Below the pieces are notes generated by a model, which worked only from the letters and a program-made list of their open reading frames with translations, was not told where the DNA came from and did not search any database. A program made the translations under genes and the position numbers. A DNA stretch of 64,000 nt from an uncultured Carboxylicivirga sp. (GTDB taxonomy: Bacteria > Bacteroidota > Bacteroidia > Bacteroidales > Marinilabiliaceae): positions 16,856-80,855 of the forward strand of contig CANLLN010000022.1 of NCBI GenBank assembly GCA_947491945.1. Direction: 5' to 3'. Below, in pieces: positions 36,375 through 44,837 of the stretch (position 1 is the first letter of the stretch; each line of letters begins with the position of its first letter).

Positions 36375-38153
36375 CTACAGGGCTTGTGTACTGTTTTTCA
36401 ACCAAGCTTTCTCTGCGTCATCAAGGGCCGGCGACAGCTGTTCGTAAACCCGCTTGTGATAGCGATTCAGCCAGTCTTTTTCTTCCTCATTCAGCAACGA
36501 AACATCAATGGCACGTCGGTCGATGGGACACAGCGTCAGCGTCTCAAATTTCATGAAGGTGCCGAAGGTGGTCTCCTGATCCTTCACGGTCAGTATCAGG
36601 TTTTCGATGCGTATGCCATGCTTGCCAGCCTTATAAATACCCGGTTCGTTGGACGATATCATGCCTTCCTGTATCTCTACGCCATTGTCTTGTGGACGAA
36701 TACTTTGGGGGCCTTCGTGTACACACAAGAAATGTCCTATTCCATGGCCTGTGCCGTGTCCGTAGTTAATGCCGCGCTGCCACATGGCCTGACGCGCCAG
36801 TATGTCGAGATGCACCCCACGTGTACCGGTGGGGAAAACGGCCTTGTCCAGGCCAATATGTCCTTTAAGCACCAGCGTAAAATCGATTTTTTCCTCATCT
36901 GTTAGCGGTCCAAGGGCTATGGTACGTGTGATATCAGTAGTCCCCTCGTCGTACTGACCCCCCGAATCCACCAGGTACAAGCCTTTGGGTGCCAGCACTT
37001 GCGCACTCTCGGGCGTTACTGCATAATGCACTATGGCGCCATTGGCCGCATAGCCACTGATGGTGTTGAATGAATCTCCATGGTAGTTATTCTGCTCGGC
37101 TCTGAAGAAACTTAGTTTTTCAGCAGCGCTCAGTTCGGTAATAGTTTCTTTACCAATGTTATTATCCAGCCAGTATAAGAAACGTGTCATGGCCACTCCA
37201 TCTTTCACCATGGCTTTTCTGAAATTCTCAATCTCCACCTGGTTTTTTCTGGCTTTCAGATTGGTGATGATGCTGACCTGCTCAATACGTGCAGATTGTG
37301 TTGGCAGGTTACTCAGTATGGTGCTATTGGTTCTGTCGGGGTCGATGAGTATGATGCTGTCGGGCAGCATATCCTTGAGGAAATTATAAAAATCTTTGTA
37401 CAGGTTTACCTTGATATCTTCCTTGGCCAGTTGCTTACCAATGGTCGAGGTAAGTTTATGCGGATCGATAAAGAAGAAAACTTGATTTTCAGTGATGATC
37501 AGGTAGGCATGGAACAAGGGGTTATAGGGTATGTCGGTGCCCCGAAAGTTAAGCGCCCAGGCAATTTCATCCAGCGCTGCAATGATGTAATGGGTGGCGC
37601 CCTGTTCACGCATTTTTTGGCGTATCAGTTTGATCTTTTCCGTGCGGCTCAGTCCACAATATTGCGTTGATAACTCAAAGATGCCATCATCGGGCATAGG
37701 CGGACGTCCCTCCCAAATATCTTCGTCGAGCGATACTTTACCATCCAGACGAATATCTACTTTCTTCAGCTTGGTAGCCAGCTGACGATATTCATTTACT
37801 GTAATGGTTTTTCCGTTGATGCCTACCACACAACCGGCATTGAGGTGAACGCTGATCCATTCGCGGTAATCGGGCACTCCTGCCTCACCCATACGAAACA
37901 GCTCGATCCCCGAGTCGGCCAGCTCTTCTTCGGCCTGCAGGAAGTAGCGCGAGTCGGTCCATAAGCCTGCTTCTTCGCTGGTGATCACCACGGTGCCGGC
38001 GGAGCCGGTAAAGCCCGAAATCCATTCGCGAAATTTCCAGTGCTCAGAAGGATATTCACTCAAGTGGGGGTCGGCACTGGTAATAATCAGGGCATCAACG
38101 CCAAGCGTCGCCATATAACTTCTTAACTTAAACAATCGATCGGATGTTGACAT
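36375..38153 (-). CDS. pepP: Xaa-Pro aminopeptidase (M24B)
   Basis: Metallopeptidase that removes N-terminal residues before proline, 592 residues, the three-domain (eukaryotic XPNPEP1-like) length. Two creatinase-type domains (about 1-300) precede the pita-bread catalytic domain. The five metal ligands are visible in LVDSGGQYDEGTTDITRT (two Asp), GHGTGHGIGHFLCVHEGP (His), SSNEPGIYKAGKHG (Glu) and IRIENLIL (Glu). No signal peptide, so cytoplasmic. Three bases after the DUF4097-like gene. The symbol is by family; a plain housekeeping role is likely. Confidence 0.94.
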   Translation of the reverse strand: MSTSDRLFKLRSYMATLGVDALIITSADPHLSEYPSEHWKFREWISGFTGSAGTVVITSEEAGLWTDSRYFLQAEEELADSGIELFRMGEAGVPDYREWISVHLNAGCVVGINGKTITVNEYRQLATKLKKVDIRLDGKVSLDEDIWEGRPPMPDDGIFELSTQYCGLSRTEKIKLIRQKMREQGATHYIIAALDEIAWALNFRGTDIPYNPLFHAYLIITENQVFFFIDPHKLTSTIGKQLAKEDIKVNLYKDFYNFLKDMLPDSIILIDPDRTNSTILSNLPTQSARIEQVSIITNLKARKNQVEIENFRKAMVKDGVAMTRFLYWLDNNIGKETITELSAAEKLSFFRAEQNNYHGDSFNTISGYAANGAIVHYAVTPESAQVLAPKGLYLVDSGGQYDEGTTDITRTIALGPLTDEEKIDFTLVLKGHIGLDKAVFPTGTRGVHLDILARQAMWQRGINYGHGTGHGIGHFLCVHEGPQSIRPQDNGVEIQEGMISSNEPGIYKAGKHGIRIENLILTVKDQETTFGTFMKFETLTLCPIDRRAIDVSLLNEEEKDWLNRYHKRVYEQLSPALDDAEKAWLKNSTQAL

Positions 38154-38156
38154 AGA

Positions 38157-39203
38157 TTAATTTTTTATCGTGATGAATGCATCTTTGTTAAATAGTATGA
38201 CATTGGCGGGTCGGCTTGCTTCGCCTCCAATATTGCCCGAGAAACTGATACGATTATTCTCTTTAAACAACTGAAGGTGTTGCGGTGTAGGGTGGGTGAA
38301 GCGTCCGTTACTCACTTCGCCATTGATGATGTATGCAAGCCCTAAGGGCAGCTTGATGGTAGTGTTAACGGCCTGGTTGGAAATGGTGATTTCTTTTATC
38401 GAGGGAGCAGCATCGATGTTCAGCTGTCCTTTTATTAACTCACAGAACAACGATGTGGAAACCTGTTCAAGCTTTGCTATGCATCGATTTCCGCTGAGCT
38501 GAATGCTGTCAATATTAGCTATTGCGATGCGGTCGGTATTGCTGGTGATGTTCAGTGCCCCGAAATTCTCGAAGTTCAGCATGCCATATTGTGTTTGCCC
38601 TTTCATACTGCCTCCTTGTGTCAGCTGCAAGTTGCAGTTGCTAAAGGTGAATTCGCCATCACCAATATTATCCATGCGTCCATCCACAAAAGTAAGGTCA
38701 AAGTGATGTTTTTTGTTGGGGGCTATATCCTGTAGTTGCAGCTTTCCATAGCTCTGTGTTAGTTTTATCACCCCCATGATGCTGTCGATACTTACATCGC
38801 CCATACTGTTATCTATAATTAGGTTAAGTCGAGCCGGCATCTTCACATGATAGTCGATGGAAAAGGGGTAATTGGAGAAGAAATCTTCGCTGAAGGTAGT
38901 CATATAATCCAGTATGCCACTGTAGTTGCGCTGGTTGATGCTGATCATCTCCAGAATCTCTTCGCGTGCTGTTTCGTTGCGCGTGCCCAAGGTGATCAAT
39001 GTTTCCACCTCTACAAGGTCTTCGTCCCACGCACTGATAAAAATATTACCGTGCTGATTAGCTATCTTCAGATGTTCGATATTGGCTGCTTCAAACTCTC
39101 TCATAAAGCGTTCGGTACTCTTCACCCGGCTTTCAATTACCTGTGCCCCGGCCGGTAAGAGGCTGAGCAGGCAGCAAATAAAGACACTGTATAAAAATTT
39201 CAT
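38157..39203 (-). CDS. Exported DUF4097-like beta-helical protein
   Basis: Protein of 348 residues with a signal peptide (MKFLYSVFICCLLSLLPAGA). The body shows repeated short strands and turns in the style of DUF4097/DUF2807 adhesin-like proteins (NIEHLKIANQHGNIFISAWD, then NLIIDNSMGDVSIDSIMG and similar repeats), without enzymatic motifs. First gene of the five-gene operon extending to 33096. Function unknown; these proteins are often linked to envelope stress or anti-sigma systems, neither of which is visible here. Confidence 0.7.
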   Translation of the reverse strand: MKFLYSVFICCLLSLLPAGAQVIESRVKSTERFMREFEAANIEHLKIANQHGNIFISAWDEDLVEVETLITLGTRNETAREEILEMISINQRNYSGILDYMTTFSEDFFSNYPFSIDYHVKMPARLNLIIDNSMGDVSIDSIMGVIKLTQSYGKLQLQDIAPNKKHHFDLTFVDGRMDNIGDGEFTFSNCNLQLTQGGSMKGQTQYGMLNFENFGALNITSNTDRIAIANIDSIQLSGNRCIAKLEQVSTSLFCELIKGQLNIDAAPSIKEITISNQAVNTTIKLPLGLAYIINGEVSNGRFTHPTPQHLQLFKENNRISFSGNIGGEASRPANVILFNKDAFITIKN

Positions 39204-39393
39204 GTTTATCTCTTTTTGGTTGCTTATATTTCTTTGACAATCAGCAGTGTTGTTTGTTTCATCTGCCCTTTGCTTGTCGCTATGTAATCAATGATATAGA
39301 AGGGGCTAAAATAAGTAAAAATGGACGGCTATAAAAATCCTGAAAAGTTTGTTTTTAAAGGACTCAACAAATCCCTAGGGGTATATTTCTTTT

Positions 39394-39401
39394 TACCTTT
39401 G
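39394..39401 (+). promoter_or_regulatory. Probable -7 box of the TonB receptor gene
   Basis: TACCTTTG, a match to TAnnTTTG, 33 bp before the start codon. No clear -33 TTTG at 19 bp. I looked for a cobalamin riboswitch box in 39204-39433 and saw none. Confidence 0.55.
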
Positions 39402-39433
39402 CAGCACTTAATTTTTAATAACACGATAAGTAC

Positions 39434-41485
39434 ATGAAGACAAAACATTTTTTCAAGGTTAAAGATCTTTGTTTTAAGCATTGGAACCGGCATAGTTATG
39501 CTGCTTTTAACAGTATGCACAGGGTGGTGAAAATTGGTGCCTTAACTGCTGCTTACTTTAGTATTTTAGGCTACCAGCAAACCTTCGCTCAGATTGATTC
39601 AGCTTCCCTCAATAAAAAAATAAATCTGGAAGAGGTCGAAGTCTCGGCACGACGCAGCACTACGGTGTATTCCGAAGTGGGGCGTGTGTTGCATGTGATC
39701 ACCCGTCAGGAGATTGAGTCACTGCCTGTTTATAGTGTTCAGGATCTGTTGAAGTATGCCATGAATGTGGATGTGCGACAGCGGGGCCCTTTGGGTATAC
39801 AGGCCGATGTAAGTATCCGTGGCGGTTCATTCGATCAGGTAATGATACTTTTTAATGGCATTAATGTTACAGATCCGCAAACCGGCCATTTAAGCCTTAA
39901 TCTACCCGTTGATATGCAGAGTATTGAGCGAGTGGAGATACTGGAGGGGCCGGGAGCCAGGGTCTATGGGCCGGGTGCGTTTAGTGGCGCCATTAACTTT
40001 GTAACGGGCACCAAGGAGCAGGATAATGTAACGTTAAATGTGTTGGGCGGCCAGCACGGCCTATACAATGCGGCGGCTAATGCCACCATTAATGCAGGGT
40101 CGCTTAAAAATTACGTGGCAGCCAGTAAGGGTGCCAGCGATGGCTATATCGCCAATACCGATTTTAAAAATCACAGCCTATTCTATCAGGGGCAATTGAA
40201 GCTAGGTGAGGAACAGCTCAGTGTTCAGGTGGGACATAATAACAAGGCCTTCGGCGCCAACTCCTTTTATACGCCGGCCTATCCCAATCAGTTTGAGCAA
40301 AATAAAACCACTTTTGCCTCTGTTAAGTTAAGTACGGGGAATAGAATAAAAGTGACACCGGCTTTTTATTGGCGTCGTCATCAGGATCGCTTTGAGCTGT
40401 TTCGTAGTAACCCGGCATCGTGGTACACTAATCATAACCATCATTTAACCGATGTGTTTGGTGGGGGACTTAATGCGGTAGTACCCTGGCGCCTGGGTAA
40501 AACATCTTTTGGTGGAGAGGTGCGCAGCGAGAGCGTGTGGAGTAATGTCTTAGGTCTTCCAGTTGATTCAAGTGCCTTTATTAAAGTGCCGGGCGAAGAG
40601 GCTCTTTTTACCCATACCTACAAGCGCACTAATGTATCTACCTTTATTGAGCATGTGTATTCTTTTCAGAAGTTCTCGGTGTCTGCTGGTGTGCTCATTA
40701 ATTGGAATTCAGCCCTGGGCATTGGTGTTGATTTTTTTCCGGGCATAGACCTTAGTTATTGGGCCAACGATGCACTTAAGGTTTTTGGAAGTGTTAATAA
40801 GTCGCTGAGGATGCCTACTTTTACAGATTTATTTTATGCTGGCCCCACTAATATTGGAAATGAAAACCTGAAGCCCGAAGAGGCGCTTACCTATGAAGGG
40901 GGAGTGAAGGTGCTGAAGCCCTGGCTAAAGGGACAGGCCAGTGTTTACTACCGTACGGCGAGCAATTTGATTGACTGGGGGCGACTGCCCGGAGAGGCCA
41001 AATATCAAACCCGCAACCTGTCCGACATGAATTCATGGGGTTTGCAGGTGCAGGGTAATGTTAATATTAACAAGTTACTGGGGCAGAATCCTGTGCAAAG
41101 TATAGACCTGGGTTATGCGTACATCGATCAGGATAAGAATACTCCCGATGATTATGAGTCGGTGTATGTGCTCGATTATCTGAAGCATAAGTTTAATGCG
41201 GCGGTCAACCTTCGCTTATACAAGCACCTGGGTGCCGTTGTAAATGTGATTTATCAGGATCGGGAAGGAGGATATCTGGCTTATAAGGATAACTCGCTGG
41301 AGGAGATTCCCACGCCTTATCCGCCCTTTTGGTTGTGTGATTTGCGCTTGCAGTGGTCGGCCAATAACTATAAGGTATTTGCGGATGCCACCAATCTGTT
41401 CGACGTGAAATATTACGATCTGGGCAATATTGCACAGCCGGGTTGTTGGATTAAGGCTGGCGTACAGCTAAATCTTAATCTGTAA
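39434..41485 (+). CDS. TonB-dependent outer membrane receptor
   Basis: Receptor of 683 residues. The long N-terminus before the signal core (MKTKHFFKVKDLCFKHWNRH, then SMHRVVKIGALTAAYFSILG) is common in Bacteroidota BtuB-like receptors, so the first ATG is kept. A TonB box-like region (NLEEVEVSARRS) precedes the plug domain (SIRGGSFDQVMILFNGINV; RVEILEGPGARVYGPGAFSG) and a 22-strand-type barrel with FGSVNKSLRMPTFTDLFYAG. It has no N-terminal carboxypeptidase-like domain, so it is not SusC-like. Substrate could be a cofactor or siderophore; cobalamin is only a guess. It is transcribed alone. Confidence 0.9.
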   Translation: MKTKHFFKVKDLCFKHWNRHSYAAFNSMHRVVKIGALTAAYFSILGYQQTFAQIDSASLNKKINLEEVEVSARRSTTVYSEVGRVLHVITRQEIESLPVYSVQDLLKYAMNVDVRQRGPLGIQADVSIRGGSFDQVMILFNGINVTDPQTGHLSLNLPVDMQSIERVEILEGPGARVYGPGAFSGAINFVTGTKEQDNVTLNVLGGQHGLYNAAANATINAGSLKNYVAASKGASDGYIANTDFKNHSLFYQGQLKLGEEQLSVQVGHNNKAFGANSFYTPAYPNQFEQNKTTFASVKLSTGNRIKVTPAFYWRRHQDRFELFRSNPASWYTNHNHHLTDVFGGGLNAVVPWRLGKTSFGGEVRSESVWSNVLGLPVDSSAFIKVPGEEALFTHTYKRTNVSTFIEHVYSFQKFSVSAGVLINWNSALGIGVDFFPGIDLSYWANDALKVFGSVNKSLRMPTFTDLFYAGPTNIGNENLKPEEALTYEGGVKVLKPWLKGQASVYYRTASNLIDWGRLPGEAKYQTRNLSDMNSWGLQVQGNVNINKLLGQNPVQSIDLGYAYIDQDKNTPDDYESVYVLDYLKHKFNAAVNLRLYKHLGAVVNVIYQDREGGYLAYKDNSLEEIPTPYPPFWLCDLRLQWSANNYKVFADATNLFDVKYYDLGNIAQPGCWIKAGVQLNLNL

Positions 41486-42012
41486 TACCTGTTGCTTCAA
41501 TGCATTAATAACTTTCCCCCTGAAATGGGGAAGATTATTTACCGCTTGTCGTATGGCGTAAAAGCGATCCCAATAATAGGTTTACATTCCAGGTTGGCAC
41601 GGTACTTCCCCTTTTTGCCAGGGCAAAAGGCGAAGTACCGTGCTGAAGGTGCGGAGATGGGGATCATAGATGCATCTGAGATTTAAATGATCTTAACAAG
41701 CGCACAACGTCTAAGCATCAACTATTCTGTAAGCCAAAGCCCGGTTTGTACACGACATTGGTCAGCTACTTATTTCCACTTGTCAGCTGATAGTTTCCGG
41801 CAGTCATTTGGCAATATCCTAATTAAAAGTCTATTGAGGCCAATATTTAAAAAGAGGGGCGCGACCTAAATCCGTCCCTTCATGAATTTTTGGTGCCGAT
41901 AGGTGGGTAGGTTTAGCTAAGATTAAATGTGTTTGCTTAATATAAAATGTTTAATATTGCGTTATTATTATTTTATTAAGCAGATTACAAATCCCTCTAA
42001 GTACTCCGATTT
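41486..42012. other. Intergenic region after the TonB receptor gene
   Basis: 527 bases. It contains a strong hairpin (41597-41643) and two short open frames of 60-64 codons in unlikely sequence, which I do not call. No TAnnTTTG box stands out before the 42013 gene; the last 120 bases are very AT-rich. Confidence 0.5.
41597..41643. repeat. Long imperfect hairpin
   Basis: GCACGGTACTTC (41597-41608) is the perfect complement of GAAGTACCGTGC (41632-41643). The inner part CCCTTTTTGCC/GGCAAAAGGC extends the stem with one or two mismatches, leaving a loop of only two or three bases. No T-tract follows. May be a structured RNA end or a palindromic mobile remnant. Confidence 0.75.
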
Positions 42013-44811
42013 ATGATGCGTCTTACCATATTCAGACAGTTTACAATTATCTTATTTAGCTTTTTATTATCGAGTACTTCACTATTTGCTCAGACAATTG
42101 TTAAGTTACAGGAGCTGGATATTTCACTGGCCCAGCAGACTTATGGCGCCCCAATGAAAAATCGTTCAGTTACCGGCGAAGCAATTATGGTGGGCGGTGA
42201 GTCATTTCGTTACGGAATTGGCGTTCACGCTAAGTCTATCATCAAGTTAAAACTGAATAATGGAAGTCGCTTTACAGCTAAGGTGGGTCTGTGCGACACA
42301 GGCATTGATTACCAATCGCCCCGTATTACGTCGGTGCCACTGGCCGATGGCAAACGGGTTTTTTATCATATTGCCAATAATCAAAAGCAGTTTGTTGGTA
42401 TAGAAGGCAGGCATGGTCAGCCTGAGGCAGGTAGTGTGGTCTTTCGTTTATTGCATAATGGTCAGGAAATTTATAACAGTGGGGTGATGCATCAGGGCGA
42501 TACGGCAAAGATTGTTGATAAGAAAGTGAGGGGTGGTGTCTTAGAGCTTGTGGTAGACGATGCAGGCGATGGTGAAAGCGGCGATCATGCCGTGTGGATT
42601 AATCCGCAAATCGACTATTTCGAAATAGCGCCCAAACTGGTAGCACCAAGTTTTACGGAGCACACTGTACAGGATGATGCCCTTAAACAGAAGCTTGACA
42701 AGGCTTTGGCTCGCTTGCCCCTAATCGAACGGCCCTTCCCGCAGCCGGATTATGATTGGCTCCTGGACAATTCAAAGGCTAAGGCGGGTGTGTACAGGGC
42801 GGCCAATAATAAAGATCTGGTATTAAGCAATGGCCTGATCGCTCGTGTTTTCCGACTTTCGCCCAATCTGGCTACGGTTGATTTTTTTAATCAGATGACT
42901 GGGGAGAGCCTGCTTCGGGCCGTCTCTAACGAAGGGACTTTAACCATCGATGGTAAAAGCTATGCCATTGGCGGACTTAGCCCACAGCCAGAATACGCCT
43001 ATACACGGATGGATTGGGTTGATCAGCTGGCGGTCAATCGAAATTCGTTTCGTATCCAGTCTTTCGAGGTGAAGGACCTGGTTAGTCGTATGCCATGGCA
43101 ACAGGTGCGATGGGCCGGCAATACTACCCTGCCAAGCGGTAAAGAAGTGGTGTTTACACTAAAGAAGGATAAGCTGCTGGTGAAGGTCCATTTTGCCCTT
43201 TACGATGGTATACCCACCATCAGTAAATGGATGGAGGTGATTAACGAAGGCGATATGCTTGTTCAGCTTAATGCCTTTAAACTTGAGCAACTAGCTATGG
43301 TGGAAGGCGAGAGTCTCGTTGGTACGCCCCGCGAGTGGATTAAGCCTAATATTCATATCGAATCGGATTATGCCTTTGGTGGCATGCAGCAGCGTAATGC
43401 CGATGTTACGACCCATTGGGAAGCGGATGCCCGTTACACCTCACAAGCGAATTACCCGATGCAAACGCCTTGCCTGCTGGAGGTAAAGCCGCCCTTAGGA
43501 CCGGAATGTGCTATTCAAGCCGGCGAAACATTTAAGACATTCAGAGTGTGGGAAACACCCATGGATACGCGGGAGCGGGAACGCCGAGGGTTGTTTATCC
43601 GCCGGATGTATCGAACCATCTCACCCTGGGCTACCGAAAATCCTATTTTTATGCACCTCACCAACTCGAATGCCGATGTGGTTAAACGGGCCATCGATCA
43701 GTGTGCGGAAGTGGGGTATGAGATGGTGATACTCAGCTTTGGCAGTGGGGTTAATATGGAAGATGAATCAGAGGCCAATTATCGCTATTTTAAGAGTTTG
43801 GTGGATTATGCCAGGGCACGAGGCATTGAGCTGGGTGGTTACAGTTTACTGTCGAGTCGCTGGATCAGCGAAGAGGTTGATGTGATCAATCCTGAAACGG
43901 GTCAGCGTGGGGGTATGATTTTTGGTTCCTCACCGTGCCTCAGCAGTGAGTGGGGCCACCATTATTTTCGTAAGATCAGAAGGTTTTATGAGCAGACAGG
44001 TATGCGAGTTTTTGAAAATGATGGTTCCTACCCGGGTAATGTGTGCGCGTCAACGACGCATGCACATCATAGCGGATTGGGTGATTCGCAGTGGAAGCAG
44101 TATGCGCAGATTCAGGGTTTATACAAATGGATGCGCCGTGAGGGTATCTATATGAATATTCCGGATTTTTATATTCTCTCGGGTAGTAATAAAACGGGTA
44201 TTGGCTATCGCGAAGTTAACTGGTCACTTCCGCGCGAACGCCAGTTGGTGCTCGGACGTCAGAATATTTACGATGGGTTATGGGATCGCATGCCCAGCAT
44301 GTGCTGGACCTTTACGCCACTAACGCAATACCATGGTGGTGGGGCAGCAGCCACCATTGAACCGCTTAACGATCATTTGGATGCTTATGAAAACCAGATG
44401 ATGCAGAATTACGGGGCCGGGGTGCAATCGTGCTACCGGGGACCTCGCCTGTACGATACACCGGCAACCAAGGCGCTTGTTATGCGGGTTATTCAGTGGT
44501 ATAAGAGATACCGGGCTATTTTGAATAGCGACCTTATTCATTTGCGCCGTCCTTCCGGCAAGGACTGGGATGGCTTTTTACACGTCAATCCGCAACTTAA
44601 GGAAAAGGGGCTGGCCATGTTTTTTAACCCGACTGATGAGGCTATAGTGCGCCAGATAACCATACCCCTTTACTATACTGGTTTAAGTCGTACGGCCCAA
44701 ATCCGTGTAAAAGAGGGGAAGCCCCGCTCTTACCGGTTGACGCGCGATTATAAAGTGACCCTTGAAATTAGTATACCGGCCCAATCCTATAACTGGATTG
44801 TGATTGAATAA
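42013..44811 (+). CDS. Glycoside hydrolase with NPCBM domain (alpha-galactosidase-like)
   Basis: Large exported enzyme of 932 residues with a signal peptide (LLSSTSLFAQ, about 27). Residues 35-205 form an NPCBM/NEW2 carbohydrate-binding domain (SFRYGIGVHAKSIIKLKLNN; VDDAGDGESGDHAVWINPQ). A beta-sandwich supersandwich-like part follows (260-510) and then a TIM barrel whose catalytic-face segments resemble GH27/GH36-like families (VILSFGSGVNMEDE, the FENDGSYPG strand with a candidate nucleophile Asp). I cannot assign the exact GH family. No SusC/SusD neighbour is present, so it is a stand-alone hydrolase. Confidence 0.75.
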   Translation: MMRLTIFRQFTIILFSFLLSSTSLFAQTIVKLQELDISLAQQTYGAPMKNRSVTGEAIMVGGESFRYGIGVHAKSIIKLKLNNGSRFTAKVGLCDTGIDYQSPRITSVPLADGKRVFYHIANNQKQFVGIEGRHGQPEAGSVVFRLLHNGQEIYNSGVMHQGDTAKIVDKKVRGGVLELVVDDAGDGESGDHAVWINPQIDYFEIAPKLVAPSFTEHTVQDDALKQKLDKALARLPLIERPFPQPDYDWLLDNSKAKAGVYRAANNKDLVLSNGLIARVFRLSPNLATVDFFNQMTGESLLRAVSNEGTLTIDGKSYAIGGLSPQPEYAYTRMDWVDQLAVNRNSFRIQSFEVKDLVSRMPWQQVRWAGNTTLPSGKEVVFTLKKDKLLVKVHFALYDGIPTISKWMEVINEGDMLVQLNAFKLEQLAMVEGESLVGTPREWIKPNIHIESDYAFGGMQQRNADVTTHWEADARYTSQANYPMQTPCLLEVKPPLGPECAIQAGETFKTFRVWETPMDTRERERRGLFIRRMYRTISPWATENPIFMHLTNSNADVVKRAIDQCAEVGYEMVILSFGSGVNMEDESEANYRYFKSLVDYARARGIELGGYSLLSSRWISEEVDVINPETGQRGGMIFGSSPCLSSEWGHHYFRKIRRFYEQTGMRVFENDGSYPGNVCASTTHAHHSGLGDSQWKQYAQIQGLYKWMRREGIYMNIPDFYILSGSNKTGIGYREVNWSLPRERQLVLGRQNIYDGLWDRMPSMCWTFTPLTQYHGGGAAATIEPLNDHLDAYENQMMQNYGAGVQSCYRGPRLYDTPATKALVMRVIQWYKRYRAILNSDLIHLRRPSGKDWDGFLHVNPQLKEKGLAMFFNPTDEAIVRQITIPLYYTGLSRTAQIRVKEGKPRSYRLTRDYKVTLEISIPAQSYNWIVIE

Positions 44812-44837
44812 ACGACCAGGCCAAGGAAGCGTGTTTG

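Noticed and set aside
39204..39433. Possible cobalamin riboswitch before the TonB receptor
   Set aside because: No B12-box-like conserved sequence seen; only a normal -7 box.
41492..41869. Two short open frames after the TonB receptor
   Set aside because: They span a long hairpin and have no domain or plausible start signals.
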